A DNA stretch of 45,540 nt from PFJX01 sp031426735 (GCA_031426735.1 JASJPK010000026.1:1-45540), one strand, 5' to 3'. Positions 25,381-37,921 are shown, counted from the stretch's first letter. Numbers and translations: made by a program. The notes: generated by a model not told the origin, from the letters alone.

Positions 25381-26847
25381 TTACCGCGCCGAATCCCGTA
25401 CACGTCGCAGGCAGGCATCGGCCAACTCGCTCGCTCGCGCCTGGCTGGCCGCTTCGGCGTAGCAGCGCAGTTCGGGGGCGTTGCCGGAGGGGCGCAGGTG
25501 GACGATTTCGCCATTGGCGAGCGTGATGCGCAGGCCGTCGGTCTGGTCGATGCCGGCGGGCGCCGCATTCATGGGCGACAGAAAGGTGCAGAGCGCCGCA
25601 TCGGAGCCGGCCAGGTCGTGCAGCAATTGCCGGCTCTTTTCGGTAGCGAAGTTCTGGATGCGGTCGCTGGCGGTGAAGCGCGGCGGCAAGCCGTAGGGCA
25701 GGCGGGAGACGGCGATGCGCTGCTCGCGCGCCATGGCCAGCAGGGCGAGGATGGGCAGCACGGCGTCGCGCGTCGGCAGCGGTTGCAGGACGCGGCCGTC
25801 TTTTTCCAGTTGCGCGCCGACCAGGAAGCCGCCGTTGGCTTCGAAGCCGACCACGCGGCGAGCGCCGTCGGCGGTCATTTTCTCCATGCCGGCGATGACG
25901 AAGGGCGATCCGATGCGGGTGCGTTCGACGCGCGCGAAAGCGCCGCATTTCTCCAGCGCGGTGTTGCTGCTGACTGGCGTGGCGACGGCCTCGGCGCCAA
26001 GAAACTGGGCGCACAGAATGCCGACCACATCACCGCGCAGATAATCGCCGTGCTCGTCGCCGAGCAGCGGCCGGTCGGCGTCGCCATCGGTGGACAGGAT
26101 CGCGTCGAAGCCGTGTTCGGCGGCCCATAGCCGCGCCTGCTCGATGTCCGCCGCGGCCACTGCTTCGGTGTCGATCGGCACGAACTGGTTGGTGCGGCCG
26201 AGCGAAATCACTTGGGCGCCGAGCCCTTCTAGGATGTCGCGCAACAGATCGCGCGCGACGCTGGAATGTTCGTAAAAGCCCAGACGCATGCCGGCCAGCA
26301 CATTACGTGGGAAGAAGTCCAGGTAGCGCTCGATGTAACGCTGCCGCGCAACCTGATTGGCGGCGGGCAATTCCGCCAGGCGAAGATCGGCGGGCAACTC
26401 GACCGCAGCGCCGGCGATGCCGGCTTCGTCGGCCTTGGTGATCTCGCCTTCGGCACGATAGAACTTGATGCCGTTGCGGTCGAACGGGATGTGGCTGCCG
26501 GTCACCATGATGGCGGGAATGCCGAGTTCCTGAGCGTGAAACGCCAGCGCGGGTGTCGGCAGAATGCCGCAGAAATCCACGTGGAGACCGGCCTGCCGGA
26601 TCGCCGCCGCGCAGGCGCGGGCGATATCCGGACTGCTCGGCCGCAAATCGATGCCCAAGGCGACGTGGCTGCCGGCCGGCGCGCCGACCACCTGGAGAAA
26701 GGCGGCGGTGTAAGCAAAGCAGATTTCGGCGCTCATATCCGCCACCAGGCCTCGCGCGCCGCTGGTGCCGAAGCGAACGCCGCTGCTGTCCATCAGATGC
26801 TGAATGCGGACGGCGGCTTGGGCGGTTTCTGGCGTAGTCATGGTCAT
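25381..26847 (-). CDS. Phosphomannomutase/phosphoglucomutase family protein
   Basis: A 488-residue alpha-D-phosphohexomutase that moves phosphate between C1 and C6 of a hexose, probably mannose or glucose for surface polysaccharide. The phosphoserine loop is MVTGSHIPFDRNGIKFY (Ser118), here Ser-His-Ile-Pro instead of the usual Ser-His-Asn-Pro. The metal loop is DGDADRPL (253-258), the sugar loop GFEANGGFLVG, and the phosphate loop RPSGNAPELRCY. An ATG six bases further in is an equally good start; neither has a strong ribosome site. The exact sugar cannot be told from the sequence. Confidence 0.88.
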   Translation of the reverse strand: MTMTTPETAQAAVRIQHLMDSSGVRFGTSGARGLVADMSAEICFAYTAAFLQVVGAPAGSHVALGIDLRPSSPDIARACAAAIRQAGLHVDFCGILPTPALAFHAQELGIPAIMVTGSHIPFDRNGIKFYRAEGEITKADEAGIAGAAVELPADLRLAELPAANQVARQRYIERYLDFFPRNVLAGMRLGFYEHSSVARDLLRDILEGLGAQVISLGRTNQFVPIDTEAVAAADIEQARLWAAEHGFDAILSTDGDADRPLLGDEHGDYLRGDVVGILCAQFLGAEAVATPVSSNTALEKCGAFARVERTRIGSPFVIAGMEKMTADGARRVVGFEANGGFLVGAQLEKDGRVLQPLPTRDAVLPILALLAMAREQRIAVSRLPYGLPPRFTASDRIQNFATEKSRQLLHDLAGSDAALCTFLSPMNAAPAGIDQTDGLRITLANGEIVHLRPSGNAPELRCYAEAASQARASELADACLRRVRDSAR

Positions 26848-27028
26848 GGGCGGAAGGTTGTGTCGGAAGCGGCCGCAACAGTAACGCATCGAAACGGACT
26901 GGCGCCACCCGTCGCACCGACGAATCCCGCGGAACCTGGCAATCGCGCACTAGTCGGCGCGCAGCGCTGCGACGCATCCAGCGGTATTCTTGTCAGCCAT
27001 TCGCCACTCACTTGCCGACCCAACCGCC

Positions 27029-28132
27029 GTGACTTCGCCCCCCCCGCCGCTGATCGAACAATTGGAACAACGCGTCGCCCGCGTCCCGGTCACCTTGGTG
27101 CTGCTGGCGGCCAATATGCTGGTGTTCGGCGCGATGCTCGCTTTCGGCGCCGGCCTCTGGCACACCTCGAACAGCGTGCAACTGGCCTGGGGCGCGAATT
27201 TCGGGCCGGCCACCAAGGATGGCGAATGGTGGCGGCTGGGCAGCGCGCTGTTCCTGCATTTCGGCATCGTCCACCTGGCGATGAACATGATCTCGCTATG
27301 GGATGGCGGCCGCCTGGTCGAGCGCATGTACGGCCCCGGCAGGTTTGTGTTGATCTATTTCTGCAGCGGTCTCGGCGGCAATCTGGTGTCGCTCATCGCA
27401 CAAGGCGACCGCGCCGTTTCCGGCGGCGCATCCGGCGCGATATTCGGCGTCTATGGCGCTTTGCTGGTGTTCCTCTGGCGCGAGCGCCGCCAGCTCAATC
27501 CGGCTGAATTCAAATGGCTGTTCTGGGCCATCGTGTTTTTTTCGACGGTCACCATCGGGCTCGGCCTGCAAGTCACCGGCATCGACAACGCCGCCCATAT
27601 CGGCGGCCTGCTCGCCGGAATTCTCGCCGGTGCGACGTTGGCGCGGCCGTTTGCTGCGGACTCATCAGTCGGGCGCAGCCGCTGGCTGGCGGGCGGCACG
27701 CTGGTGCTGAGTCTGGCGCTGCTGATCGGCAACATTCCCGAACCGCGCTATCGCTGGAGCGAGGAAATGCTGGCGCGCGGCGAGATCAGCGAATTCCTCG
27801 GCGAAGACGCCCGCATCAGCCGACGCTGGGGCGCCATCCTCGGTCGCGCCCGCGTCGAAAGCGCGACATTCGACGAACTGGCCGGGCGCATCGAAAACGA
27901 AGTCAGCAGTCCGTATGCACAGAGTTTCGAGCAACTGAGCAAGCTGCATCTGAGTGCCGCTGCCCCCTCCGCCGCCGCGCTCGAACAACTGCGCGACTAT
28001 GCCGAATTGCGCCGCGATGCCTCGCGCGAACTGGTCGAAGGACTGCGTGCGAAAGATCCGGCCAGGATTCGCAAGGCGCTCGAACTGGCCACCCAGGCGG
28101 GCCAGAAGACCGAAAAGAAAAAAACGCCGTAG
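27029..28132 (+). CDS. Rhomboid family intramembrane serine protease
   Basis: An inner-membrane protease of about 367 residues. Six membrane helices are expected between residues 15 and 230. The catalytic serine is in VSGGASGAIFGVYGA and the catalytic histidine in IDNAAHIGGLLAGILAG; WWRLGSALFLHFGIVHLAMNM is the conserved first loop. The C-terminal 130 residues are a soluble helical, charged tail ending in a run of lysines. The start is uncertain: GTG at 27029 or TTG at 26990 (13 residues longer); no ATG fits and neither has a ribosome site. The 3' end carries the terminator of the convergent HNH gene. Confidence 0.88.
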   Translation: MTSPPPPLIEQLEQRVARVPVTLVLLAANMLVFGAMLAFGAGLWHTSNSVQLAWGANFGPATKDGEWWRLGSALFLHFGIVHLAMNMISLWDGGRLVERMYGPGRFVLIYFCSGLGGNLVSLIAQGDRAVSGGASGAIFGVYGALLVFLWRERRQLNPAEFKWLFWAIVFFSTVTIGLGLQVTGIDNAAHIGGLLAGILAGATLARPFAADSSVGRSRWLAGGTLVLSLALLIGNIPEPRYRWSEEMLARGEISEFLGEDARISRRWGAILGRARVESATFDELAGRIENEVSSPYAQSFEQLSKLHLSAAAPSAAALEQLRDYAELRRDASRELVEGLRAKDPARIRKALELATQAGQKTEKKKTP

Positions 28133-28145
28133 CCCTGAGCGGCGT
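28118..28145 (-). terminator. Terminator of the HNH gene, inside the rhomboid 3' end
   Basis: On the minus strand the stem ACGCCG/CGGCGT (28140-28145 with 28124-28129, ten-base loop) is followed by seven T. It is only five bases past the HNH stop and overlaps the last codons and stop of the rhomboid gene, whose Lys-rich tail is the complement of the T tract. Confidence 0.8.
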
Positions 28146-28149
28146 CCGC

Positions 28150-28524
28150 TCAAGATTTATTCAGCAAATCCTTCAGACCGGCAAACGGGTTGTGGCTGGC
28201 GGGCTCCGCCGGCGTGTTGCCGGCACGCGTCGGCGCGATCAACGGCGCATCCAGATCGCGCGAATGCTCGGCATCGTGGCAATACAGGCAGAGCAACTCC
28301 CAGTTGCTGCCGTCGGGCGGATTGTTGTCGTGGTTATGGTCTTTGTGATGCACCGTGAGCTGCGCCAGGTTCTGGCTGGTGAAACTGCGGCCGCAATGGG
28401 CGCAGACCCAGGGAAACAGCTTCAGCGCCTGGCCGCGATAAGTGCGTGCCCGCGCATCCGCATTGCGGCGCGCTTCGGCGACGACTCGGTCGAGTCTGGC
28501 GTGGTCGGGGGGCTTGGCGGGCAT
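28150..28524 (-). CDS. YajD-like HNH nuclease family protein
   Basis: A 124-residue protein of the YajD family of small HNH proteins. The zinc/HNH core is intact: FPWVCAHCGRSF, LTVHHKDHNHDNNPPDGSNWELLCLYCHDAEHS, with two Cys-x2-Cys pairs and the HHKDHNH metal site. The start at 28524 follows GGAG at suitable spacing. The cellular role of the family is not known; it is usually a single chromosomal gene. A strong hairpin with T tract lies just upstream of its ribosome site. Confidence 0.92.
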   Translation of the reverse strand: MPAKPPDHARLDRVVAEARRNADARARTYRGQALKLFPWVCAHCGRSFTSQNLAQLTVHHKDHNHDNNPPDGSNWELLCLYCHDAEHSRDLDAPLIAPTRAGNTPAEPASHNPFAGLKDLLNKS

Positions 28525-28538
28525 GGCGTTCTCCAACG

Positions 28539-28567
28539 AAAAAGGCGACCCTGGGGCCGCCTTTTTT
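28539..28567. terminator. Bidirectional hairpin terminator just upstream of the HNH gene
   Basis: The stem AAAAAGGCG/CGCCTTTTT (28539-28547 with 28558-28566) has a T tract on both strands. It lies about 15 bases before the HNH start codon, with the ribosome site on the far side. It could end acs transcription, or act as a leader terminator for the HNH gene. Confidence 0.78.
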
Positions 28568-28618
28568 AGGTCAAGCGCAGGCTGACTTCAAGCCTAAAAA
28601 CCGCAGTTGCGGCTTGTC

Positions 28619-28678
28619 GTAGAAGCGCCTTCCAAGGCGCGATGGCCGGAGCAATCGCGCCTTGGAAGGCGCTCCTAC
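28619..28678. repeat. GTAG…CTAC palindromic element between acs and the HNH gene
   Basis: A 60-base element with 25-base arms (28619-28643 and 28654-28678, one mismatch) and a ten-base loop GGCCGGAGCA. It begins GTAGAAGCGCCTTCC and ends GGAAGGCGCTCCTAC. It has the same head, tail, arm length and loop length as the element inside the AddB-like gene but a different core. The rest of 28568-28788 holds no gene. Confidence 0.85.
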
Positions 28679-28757
28679 GCGTGGAGCCTCCACTCACCCT
28701 GAAGGTGAAGTGCCAAACAACCCGGCGTGTCTTAATTCACGCGTTCTGAAAGCCGCC

Positions 28758-28788
28758 CCCGGCTGCGCCGGGAAGCGGCTGGCGCCGC

Positions 28789-28790
<2 letters not shown>
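28758..28790. terminator. Tandem hairpins at the 3' end of acs
   Basis: Two adjacent perfect small hairpins, CCCGGC-TGC-GCCGGG (28758-28772) and AAGCGGC-TGGC-GCCGCTT (28773-28790), overlap the acs stop codon. There is no T tract, so they may protect the mRNA 3' end rather than terminate. Confidence 0.5.
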
Positions 28791-30780
<1,990 letters not shown>

Positions 30781-31026
30781 GACGGGCGTCTCCTCAGACG
30801 GCAAATTAACGGGAATCCAACGTTTTCCTCCCCCAAGGAAGACGCAAAATTAGGCCACTTCCAAACATTTGGCATTTTGCACTGCAGCAACACCTTGCCG
30901 CCAGCCCCGGCAACCCTATCCCGCACTGCCGCAAAAACGAGACTGAGTAAAAACCGCAACCACATTAAAGTTCCGCTGCAGCCGGGTCGATAGCCTCGCA
31001 ACCAACTTGAGGCAATGGAGACATCG

Positions 31027-31806
31027 ATGCAACGCCAAGTTCAGTTAGTACGCATGGCCGCAATCAGCGCCATCTGCCTCGCCACTGGGTTGCCGAGCAG
31101 CGCTTTGGCCTACCACCCGCTGACGACCGACGATACCGGCACGCAAGGCCGCGCCGGCAACCAGCTCGAACTCGGCTACGACTATGCGCACGCCAAGGCG
31201 GCCGGCGTCGTCGATATCGGCCGCGAAGTGCCGTTCACCTTCACGCGCGGCCTTGCCGACAGTCTCGATGCGTTCGTCGGCGTCGCCCGCGTCACCGCCC
31301 CCGCCAGCGGCTGGAGCAATGTCGGCATCGGCGCGAAATGGCGCTTTCATGAAAACGAAGCGAGCAAATTCAGCCTGGCGCTGAAGCCGGAAATCCGGCT
31401 GCCGGTTTCCGCCGCCAAGGAAGCGGCCGGCTTCGGCAACGGCAAAACCTCCTACGGCCTGAGCCTGATCGCGACGCGGGAAACCGATTTCGGCGAAGTG
31501 CATTTCAATCTGGTCGCCGAACGCGACAACTTCGACGACGCCACCATTCCGGATCGCAAAAACCGCTACCGGATCTCGTTCGCCCCGGTCTGGTCGGTGC
31601 GTGAGCAGTGGAAACTCGCGCTCGATCTGGGCCTGCAAACGAATCCCGACCGCGCCGAGAAGGCGCGCATGGGCTATGTCGAACTGGGCATGGTGTACAG
31701 CCCGTCGGCAGACCTCGATCTCGGCCTCGGCATCAGCCGCGACGTGATGGACGGCGCGGTGCAAGCCACATCTGCCAGCTTCGGCCTGACCTGGCGTTTC
31801 CGTTAA
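31027..31806 (+). CDS. Outer-membrane beta-barrel-like protein
   Basis: A 259-residue exported protein with signal peptide ending at SSALA. The mature N-terminus YHPLTTDDTGTQGRAGNQLE is typical of a family often labelled 'transporter' or phenol-degradation MetA-like (Phenol_MetA_deg). The rest alternates polar and hydrophobic residues in strands (for example LELGYDYAH, NVGIGAKWRF, GLSLIATRE) and ends LTWRFR, close to the C-terminal aromatic signature of outer-membrane proteins. The second ATG (31027) is chosen because GGAG lies six bases before it; the first (31015) has its GAGG too close. Cargo unknown. Confidence 0.78.
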   Translation: MQRQVQLVRMAAISAICLATGLPSSALAYHPLTTDDTGTQGRAGNQLELGYDYAHAKAAGVVDIGREVPFTFTRGLADSLDAFVGVARVTAPASGWSNVGIGAKWRFHENEASKFSLALKPEIRLPVSAAKEAAGFGNGKTSYGLSLIATRETDFGEVHFNLVAERDNFDDATIPDRKNRYRISFAPVWSVREQWKLALDLGLQTNPDRAEKARMGYVELGMVYSPSADLDLGLGISRDVMDGAVQATSASFGLTWRFR

Positions 31807-31819
31807 ACCGGGTTTTCCG

Positions 31820-31843
31820 GTAGACCGGGTTAATCCGGTCTAC
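31820..31843. repeat. Short GTAG…CTAC palindrome before glnE
   Basis: GTAGACCGG and CCGGTCTAC pair perfectly around a six-base centre. Related CCGGGTT pieces flank it on both sides. It lies 13 bases after the outer-membrane gene and may also act as a weak transcription terminator. Confidence 0.6.
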
Positions 31844-31908
31844 CGCCGGGTTACCAATTGCAGTATTCCGGCTCAGAATTGCGTTCTCCCTGCAGACCGC
31901 TCCGCGCC

Positions 31909-34608
31909 ATGCCATCCCCTGCCGAAATGCTCGCCCTCGCCACCGCCCACAGCCGTTGGCTGAACGGCCGCCTCAACACCCGGCCGGAACTGGCCGACTG
32001 GCTGCAGGCCTCCGTCGCCGGCCCGGTGAAGCGCCAGGACATGCTGGATTTCCTGGCTACCGGCTGCACTGGCGAGGACGCACTCAAACGCCAACTTCGC
32101 CGCCTGCGCGAACGCGTTTTCGCCTGCGTGATGACGCGCGACCTGAACGGTCTGGCCGATCTTTCCGAAGTCACCCGCACGCTGACCGAACTGGCCGAGG
32201 TCAGCGTGCGCTGCGCCCTCGACTTCCATCACCGCGACCTGGCCGCCTTTCACGGCGAACCGCTCGATGCCGCCGGGCAGCCGCAACAATTGATCGTCGT
32301 CGGCATGGGCAAGCTGGGTGGCGGCGAGCTCAATGCCTCGTCCGATATCGACCTGATCTTCGTGTTTCCGGAAGAAGGCGAAACCGCCGGGGTGGACGCC
32401 AAATCCCACGTCATCGACAACTTCGAATTCTTCACCCGCCTCGGCAAACGCCTGATCAACGCCATCGACGACAACACCGGCGACGGCTACGTCTTCCGCG
32501 TCGACATGCGTTTGCGTCCGTATGGCGATTCCGGCCCGCTGGTATCCAGCTTCGCGATGCTGGAAGAATATTTCTACACGCAGGCACGGGAGTGGGAACG
32601 CTATGCCTGGATCAAGGGCCGCGCCCTGACCGGGAGCGACAGCGCCATCGAAGACCTGGAAAAAATGCGCAGGCCGTTCGTGTTCCGCAAATACCTCGAT
32701 TTCGGCGCCTTCGGCTCGATGCGCGAACTGCATGCGCAGATTCGGCGCGAAGTGGCGCGCCGCGACAAAGCCGACAACATCAAGCTCGGTCCCGGTGGCA
32801 TCCGCGAGATCGAATTCATCGCCCAGGTGTTCCAGCTCATTCGCGGCGGCCAGCTGGCCTCGCTGCAGATGCGGCCGACGCGCACGCTGCTGCATCAACT
32901 CGCCGCCTACGACCTGATGCCGGAAGCGCAGACCGAAGAACTGGAAGCCGCCTACGTCTTCCTGCGCAACCTGGAACACCGCCTGCAATACCTCGACGAC
33001 GCACAGACCCAGACGCTGCCGCACGAGCTGGGAGATCGGCGGCGGGTCGCCGTCGCCATGGGCTATGCCGATTGGGAAGGTTTCGAGGCGCATCTCAACA
33101 GCCTGCGCAAGAAAGTGGCCGGCCAGTTCGAACAGGTGTTCGGCGCGCCGCAGGAAGACCAGTCCGGCCACCCGCTCGCCGGCCTGTGCGATGTGCCGGA
33201 AGACGAAGCGCAGGCCCGTCTGGCGCTTGCCGGCTACAGTGATCCGGTCGCCGCACTGAACCAGTTACTGGCGCTGCGACAGGGCACGCGCTACAACAGC
33301 TTGCCGGCCAGCAACAAGGCCATGCTCGACGGTTTGCTGCCGCCGCTGATCGAAGTCGCGGCCGGTTTTCCGAATGCTGCCGACACGCTGACCCGCATCC
33401 TCGACCTGCTCGACGCCATCGCGCGGCGCGGCCCTTATCTCGCCCTGCTCAAGGAATATCCGCAAACCCTGCGCCAGGTCGCGCGCCTGGCCAGCAGCAG
33501 CCCGTGGGCGGCGCAATACCTGACGCGGCAGCCGCACCTGCTCGACGAACTGCTCGACACGCGCCAGCTCATGGCACCGCCGGATTGGGCGCGCGCGCGG
33601 CAGGAATTGGGTCTGCGCTTGAGCGCGATGGATGGCGACGTCGAACGCCAGATGGACGAACTGCGCCATTTCAAGCAATCGGAAAGCTTCCGCCTGCTGG
33701 CGCAAGATCTGAGCGGTCTGTGGACGCTGGAAAAACTGTCCGACCATCTGTCCGATCTGGCCGACCTGCTGGTCGGCGCGACACTGGAACTGGCCTGGGC
33801 CGGACTCGCCGGCAAGCATCGCCCCGCGCCAACCCCGCCCGCGTTCGCAGTCGTCGCCTACGGCAAGCTGGGCGGCAAGGAACTCGGCTACGCCTCCGAC
33901 CTGGACATCGTGTTCCTGTACGACGACGCGCACCCCGACGCACAGGAGATTTACGCCAAACTCGGCAAGCGCCTGAACACGTGGATGGGCACGCTCACCT
34001 CGGCCGGCATCCTGTACGAAACCGACCTGCGCCTGCGCCCGGACGGCGCCGCCGGCCTGCTGGTCAGCAGTATCGAAGCGTTCGAGGACTACCAGTTGCA
34101 CCACGCCTGGACCTGGGAACACCAGGCTCTGACCCGCGCCCGCTTCTGCTGCGGCGATGCGGCGGTGGGCGAACGCTTCGCCGCGATCCGCGACTGCGTG
34201 CTGCAACAGCCGCGCGATACGGAAAAGCTGCGCGCCGAAGTGAACGAAATGCGCCGGAAGATGCACGCCGGCCACCCCAACCGAAGCGGCCTGTTCGACA
34301 TCAAACACGATGCCGGCGGTCTGGTCGATGTCGAATTCGCCGTGCAATTCCTGGTGTTGGCCTATGCCGCGCAACACCCGGAAATGACCGCCAACATCGG
34401 CAACATCGCACTACTCAAACGCGCCGGCGAACTCGGTCTGCTGCCTCCGGAAATTGCGCTGGCCGCCGCCGATGCCTACCGCGAACTGCGTCGCCGGCAG
34501 CACGCGGTGAAACTGCAAGGCGGCGAACATGCCCACGCCGAACACGGCGGCCTCGGCCAGGAAATCCAGGCGGTAAAGGCGTTGTGGACAAATGTGTTCG
34601 GACAGTAG
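31909..34608 (+). CDS. glnE: Bifunctional glutamine-synthetase adenylyltransferase/deadenylase
   Basis: Adds and removes AMP on glutamine synthetase in response to PII state and glutamine. The 899-residue protein has the two expected nucleotidyltransferase halves. The N-terminal deadenylylase has VVGMGKLGGGELNASSDIDLIFVF, and the C-terminal adenylyltransferase has VVAYGKLGGKELGYASDLDIVFLY, each with its Asp-x-Asp. The connecting region includes GPGGIREIEFIAQVFQL, and the second half has HDAGGLVDVEFAVQFLVL. The N-terminus is about 45 residues shorter than in E. coli, as in many betaproteobacteria. The stop codon TAG is part of the palindromic element at 34605-34660. No glnA or glnK is in the window. 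Confidence 0.96.
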   Translation: MPSPAEMLALATAHSRWLNGRLNTRPELADWLQASVAGPVKRQDMLDFLATGCTGEDALKRQLRRLRERVFACVMTRDLNGLADLSEVTRTLTELAEVSVRCALDFHHRDLAAFHGEPLDAAGQPQQLIVVGMGKLGGGELNASSDIDLIFVFPEEGETAGVDAKSHVIDNFEFFTRLGKRLINAIDDNTGDGYVFRVDMRLRPYGDSGPLVSSFAMLEEYFYTQAREWERYAWIKGRALTGSDSAIEDLEKMRRPFVFRKYLDFGAFGSMRELHAQIRREVARRDKADNIKLGPGGIREIEFIAQVFQLIRGGQLASLQMRPTRTLLHQLAAYDLMPEAQTEELEAAYVFLRNLEHRLQYLDDAQTQTLPHELGDRRRVAVAMGYADWEGFEAHLNSLRKKVAGQFEQVFGAPQEDQSGHPLAGLCDVPEDEAQARLALAGYSDPVAALNQLLALRQGTRYNSLPASNKAMLDGLLPPLIEVAAGFPNAADTLTRILDLLDAIARRGPYLALLKEYPQTLRQVARLASSSPWAAQYLTRQPHLLDELLDTRQLMAPPDWARARQELGLRLSAMDGDVERQMDELRHFKQSESFRLLAQDLSGLWTLEKLSDHLSDLADLLVGATLELAWAGLAGKHRPAPTPPAFAVVAYGKLGGKELGYASDLDIVFLYDDAHPDAQEIYAKLGKRLNTWMGTLTSAGILYETDLRLRPDGAAGLLVSSIEAFEDYQLHHAWTWEHQALTRARFCCGDAAVGERFAAIRDCVLQQPRDTEKLRAEVNEMRRKMHAGHPNRSGLFDIKHDAGGLVDVEFAVQFLVLAYAAQHPEMTANIGNIALLKRAGELGLLPPEIALAAADAYRELRRRQHAVKLQGGEHAHAEHGGLGQEIQAVKALWTNVFGQ

Positions 34609-34660
34609 GGTGCGCCGTGCGCACCATTGCTTTTGAATCGGTGCGCGCGGCGCACCCTAC
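34605..34660. repeat. GTAG…CTAC palindromic element at the glnE stop
   Basis: Two 21-base arms (34605-34625 and 34640-34660) differ at a single G·T-compatible position around a 14-base loop. The head GTAG contains the TAG stop of glnE. It shares the GGGTGCGCCGTGCGCACC core with the element at 19059-19115. Confidence 0.88.
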
Positions 34661-34723
34661 TGCTGCAAATGGCCTTTCCCGGTGTACCCTGCGCCCACTT
34701 TCAAGAATCCATCCGGAGTTTGC

Positions 34724-35764
34724 GTGTCTGCTGAACTTATCGACCCCGCTGTCGCCCCCCTCGTCGACCACCTTGCCGCCGCCTTCGTCGCACGCGAAGC
34801 CCTGCTCAACCAATGCCACGCCGAACACACCGATGCCTATCGCCTGTTCCACGGCAGCGTCGAGGGTGAGCCGGGCCTGACCGTCGACCGTTACGGCGAA
34901 CTGCTGATCGCGCAGAGCTTTCATCTTCCGCTCGGCGCCGCGCAACTCGATGCGCTGGAAACCTTCTACGGCGAGGTGATGCCCGGTCTGGTCCTGGTTT
35001 ACAACGACCGCAGCCAGTCCAATTCACGCATTGCCAATCCGCTGTCGTCGGAAGAAATGGTCATCGCCACGCAGCCGCGCCAGTTCCAGGAACTCGGCGT
35101 CAATTACCGCATCCAGGCGCGCCATGCCGGACAAGACCCGTGGCTGTTCCTCGACATGCGCGCCGGCCGGCGCCGCGTGATGCGGGAGGCAGCCGACAAA
35201 TCCGTGCTCAACCTGTTCGCCTACACCTGTGGCGTTGGTATCGCCGCGGCCAAGGCAGGAGCGAAGCGTGTCGTGAACGTCGATTTCGCCGAATCCAGCC
35301 TGGCCATCGGCCGCGAAAACGCTCGTCTGAACGAATTGCCGACACGGCCGCGTTTCGTCAAAAGCGACTTCTTCGCCGCCGCGCGCCAGTATTCCGGCAT
35401 CGGCCAGCCCAAGTTCGTGCGTGGGCGCAGCCTGCCGCCGTTCCCGAAGCTGGAAAAAGAGGCGTTCGATCTGGTCTTCCTCGATCCGCCGCGTTACGCC
35501 AAAAGCCTGTTCGGCGTCGTCGACGTGATCAACGACTACCCCGCGCTGTTCAAACCGGCGTTGCTCAGCACGGCCGAGGGCGGCACGCTGATCTGCTGCA
35601 ACAACGTCGCCGAGGTGGAACGCGACGCCTGGCTGGCGCAACTGCAGCGCAGCGCGGTCAAGGCCGGCCGCGAAGTGCGCGAGTTTGAATGGATTGCGCC
35701 GGAGGCCGATTTCCCCAGCCCGGATGGACAGCCGCCGTTGAAGATGGTGCTGCTGCGGGTTTGA
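34724..35764 (+). CDS. Class I SAM-dependent rRNA methyltransferase, RlmI-like
   Basis: A 346-residue methyltransferase of the group that includes RlmI (23S rRNA m5C1962). The GTG at 34724 is chosen because GGAG precedes it by seven bases. The N-terminal part has the fold entry YRLFHGSVEGEPGLTVDRYGELL, LFLDMRAGRRRVMREAADKSVLNLFAYTCGVG is the SAM-binding region, and VFLDPPRYAKSLFG and TLICCNNVAEV are the target-binding and catalytic parts. It lacks a full PUA domain compared with E. coli RlmI. The exact nucleotide is not predictable from sequence. Confidence 0.86.
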   Translation: MSAELIDPAVAPLVDHLAAAFVAREALLNQCHAEHTDAYRLFHGSVEGEPGLTVDRYGELLIAQSFHLPLGAAQLDALETFYGEVMPGLVLVYNDRSQSNSRIANPLSSEEMVIATQPRQFQELGVNYRIQARHAGQDPWLFLDMRAGRRRVMREAADKSVLNLFAYTCGVGIAAAKAGAKRVVNVDFAESSLAIGRENARLNELPTRPRFVKSDFFAAARQYSGIGQPKFVRGRSLPPFPKLEKEAFDLVFLDPPRYAKSLFGVVDVINDYPALFKPALLSTAEGGTLICCNNVAEVERDAWLAQLQRSAVKAGREVREFEWIAPEADFPSPDGQPPLKMVLLRV

Positions 35765-35810
35765 ACGGGCCCGCCGTACTCACTACAAAAAAATAGCCCT
35801 CGCCCGGCTA

Positions 35811-35839
35811 TTGAAATAGTCACATTGCGTCCCTACCAT
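35811..35839 (+). promoter_or_regulatory. groESL promoter
   Basis: TTGAAA (35811-35816) and TACCAT (35834-35839) are 17 bases apart, as for a vegetative promoter. ATTGAAA with CCCTACCATT at 14 bases also resembles a heat-shock sigma-32 promoter. It abuts the CIRCE operator. Confidence 0.65.
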
Positions 35840-35865
35840 TAGCACTCGTTGGAGGAGAGTGCTAA
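35839..35865 (+). promoter_or_regulatory. CIRCE operator (HrcA binding site)
   Basis: A perfect inverted repeat TTAGCACTC-N9-GAGTGCTAA overlapping the promoter's downstream edge. It is the standard binding site of the HrcA repressor, so groESL is expected to be HrcA-controlled; hrcA itself is not in the window. Confidence 0.97.
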
Positions 35866-35926
35866 CTACTCCCCTCCGATCGACCCCACTTCTGTTTTAA
35901 ACACGGATTCCTGTAGGAGGAAAGCA

Positions 35927-36217
35927 ATGAAAATTCGTCCGTTGCATGATCGCGTTATTGTCAAACGCATGGAAGAAGAACGTAAAACCGCTTCCGGCAT
36001 CGTCATTCCCGACACCGCTACCGAAAAGCCCGATCAGGGTGAAGTTGTCGCCGTCGGCCCCGGCAAGCGTGATGATTCCGGCAAGCTGATCGAGATGGGC
36101 CTGAAAGTGGGCGACCGCGTGCTGTTCGGCAAATACGCCGGCCAGACCGTGAAGATGGATGGGCAGGAACTGCTCGTCATGCGTGAAGAAGACATCATGG
36201 GCGTGGTCGAGGCCTGA
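35927..36217 (+). CDS. groES: Co-chaperonin GroES
   Basis: A 96-residue lid of the GroEL folding chamber in the cytoplasm. The sequence MKIRPLHDRVIVKRMEEERKT…GIVIPDTATEKPDQGEVVAVGPGK contains the mobile loop (about 16-32), and the end is LLVMREEDIMGVVEA. AGGAGGAAAG lies just before the ATG. It lies downstream of CIRCE and 51 bases before groEL. Confidence 0.98.
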   Translation: MKIRPLHDRVIVKRMEEERKTASGIVIPDTATEKPDQGEVVAVGPGKRDDSGKLIEMGLKVGDRVLFGKYAGQTVKMDGQELLVMREEDIMGVVEA

Positions 36218-36268
36218 GTTTTCAACTCCCGCCTCCCTCCCTAAATAAGCAATCAGGAGAACTGAAGA

Positions 36269-37921
<1,653 letters not shown>

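Noticed and set aside
30870..30890. TTGGCATTTTGC upstream of acs as a possible sigma-54 site
   Set aside because: The GG and GC are only six bases apart instead of ten, so the -24/-12 geometry fails.
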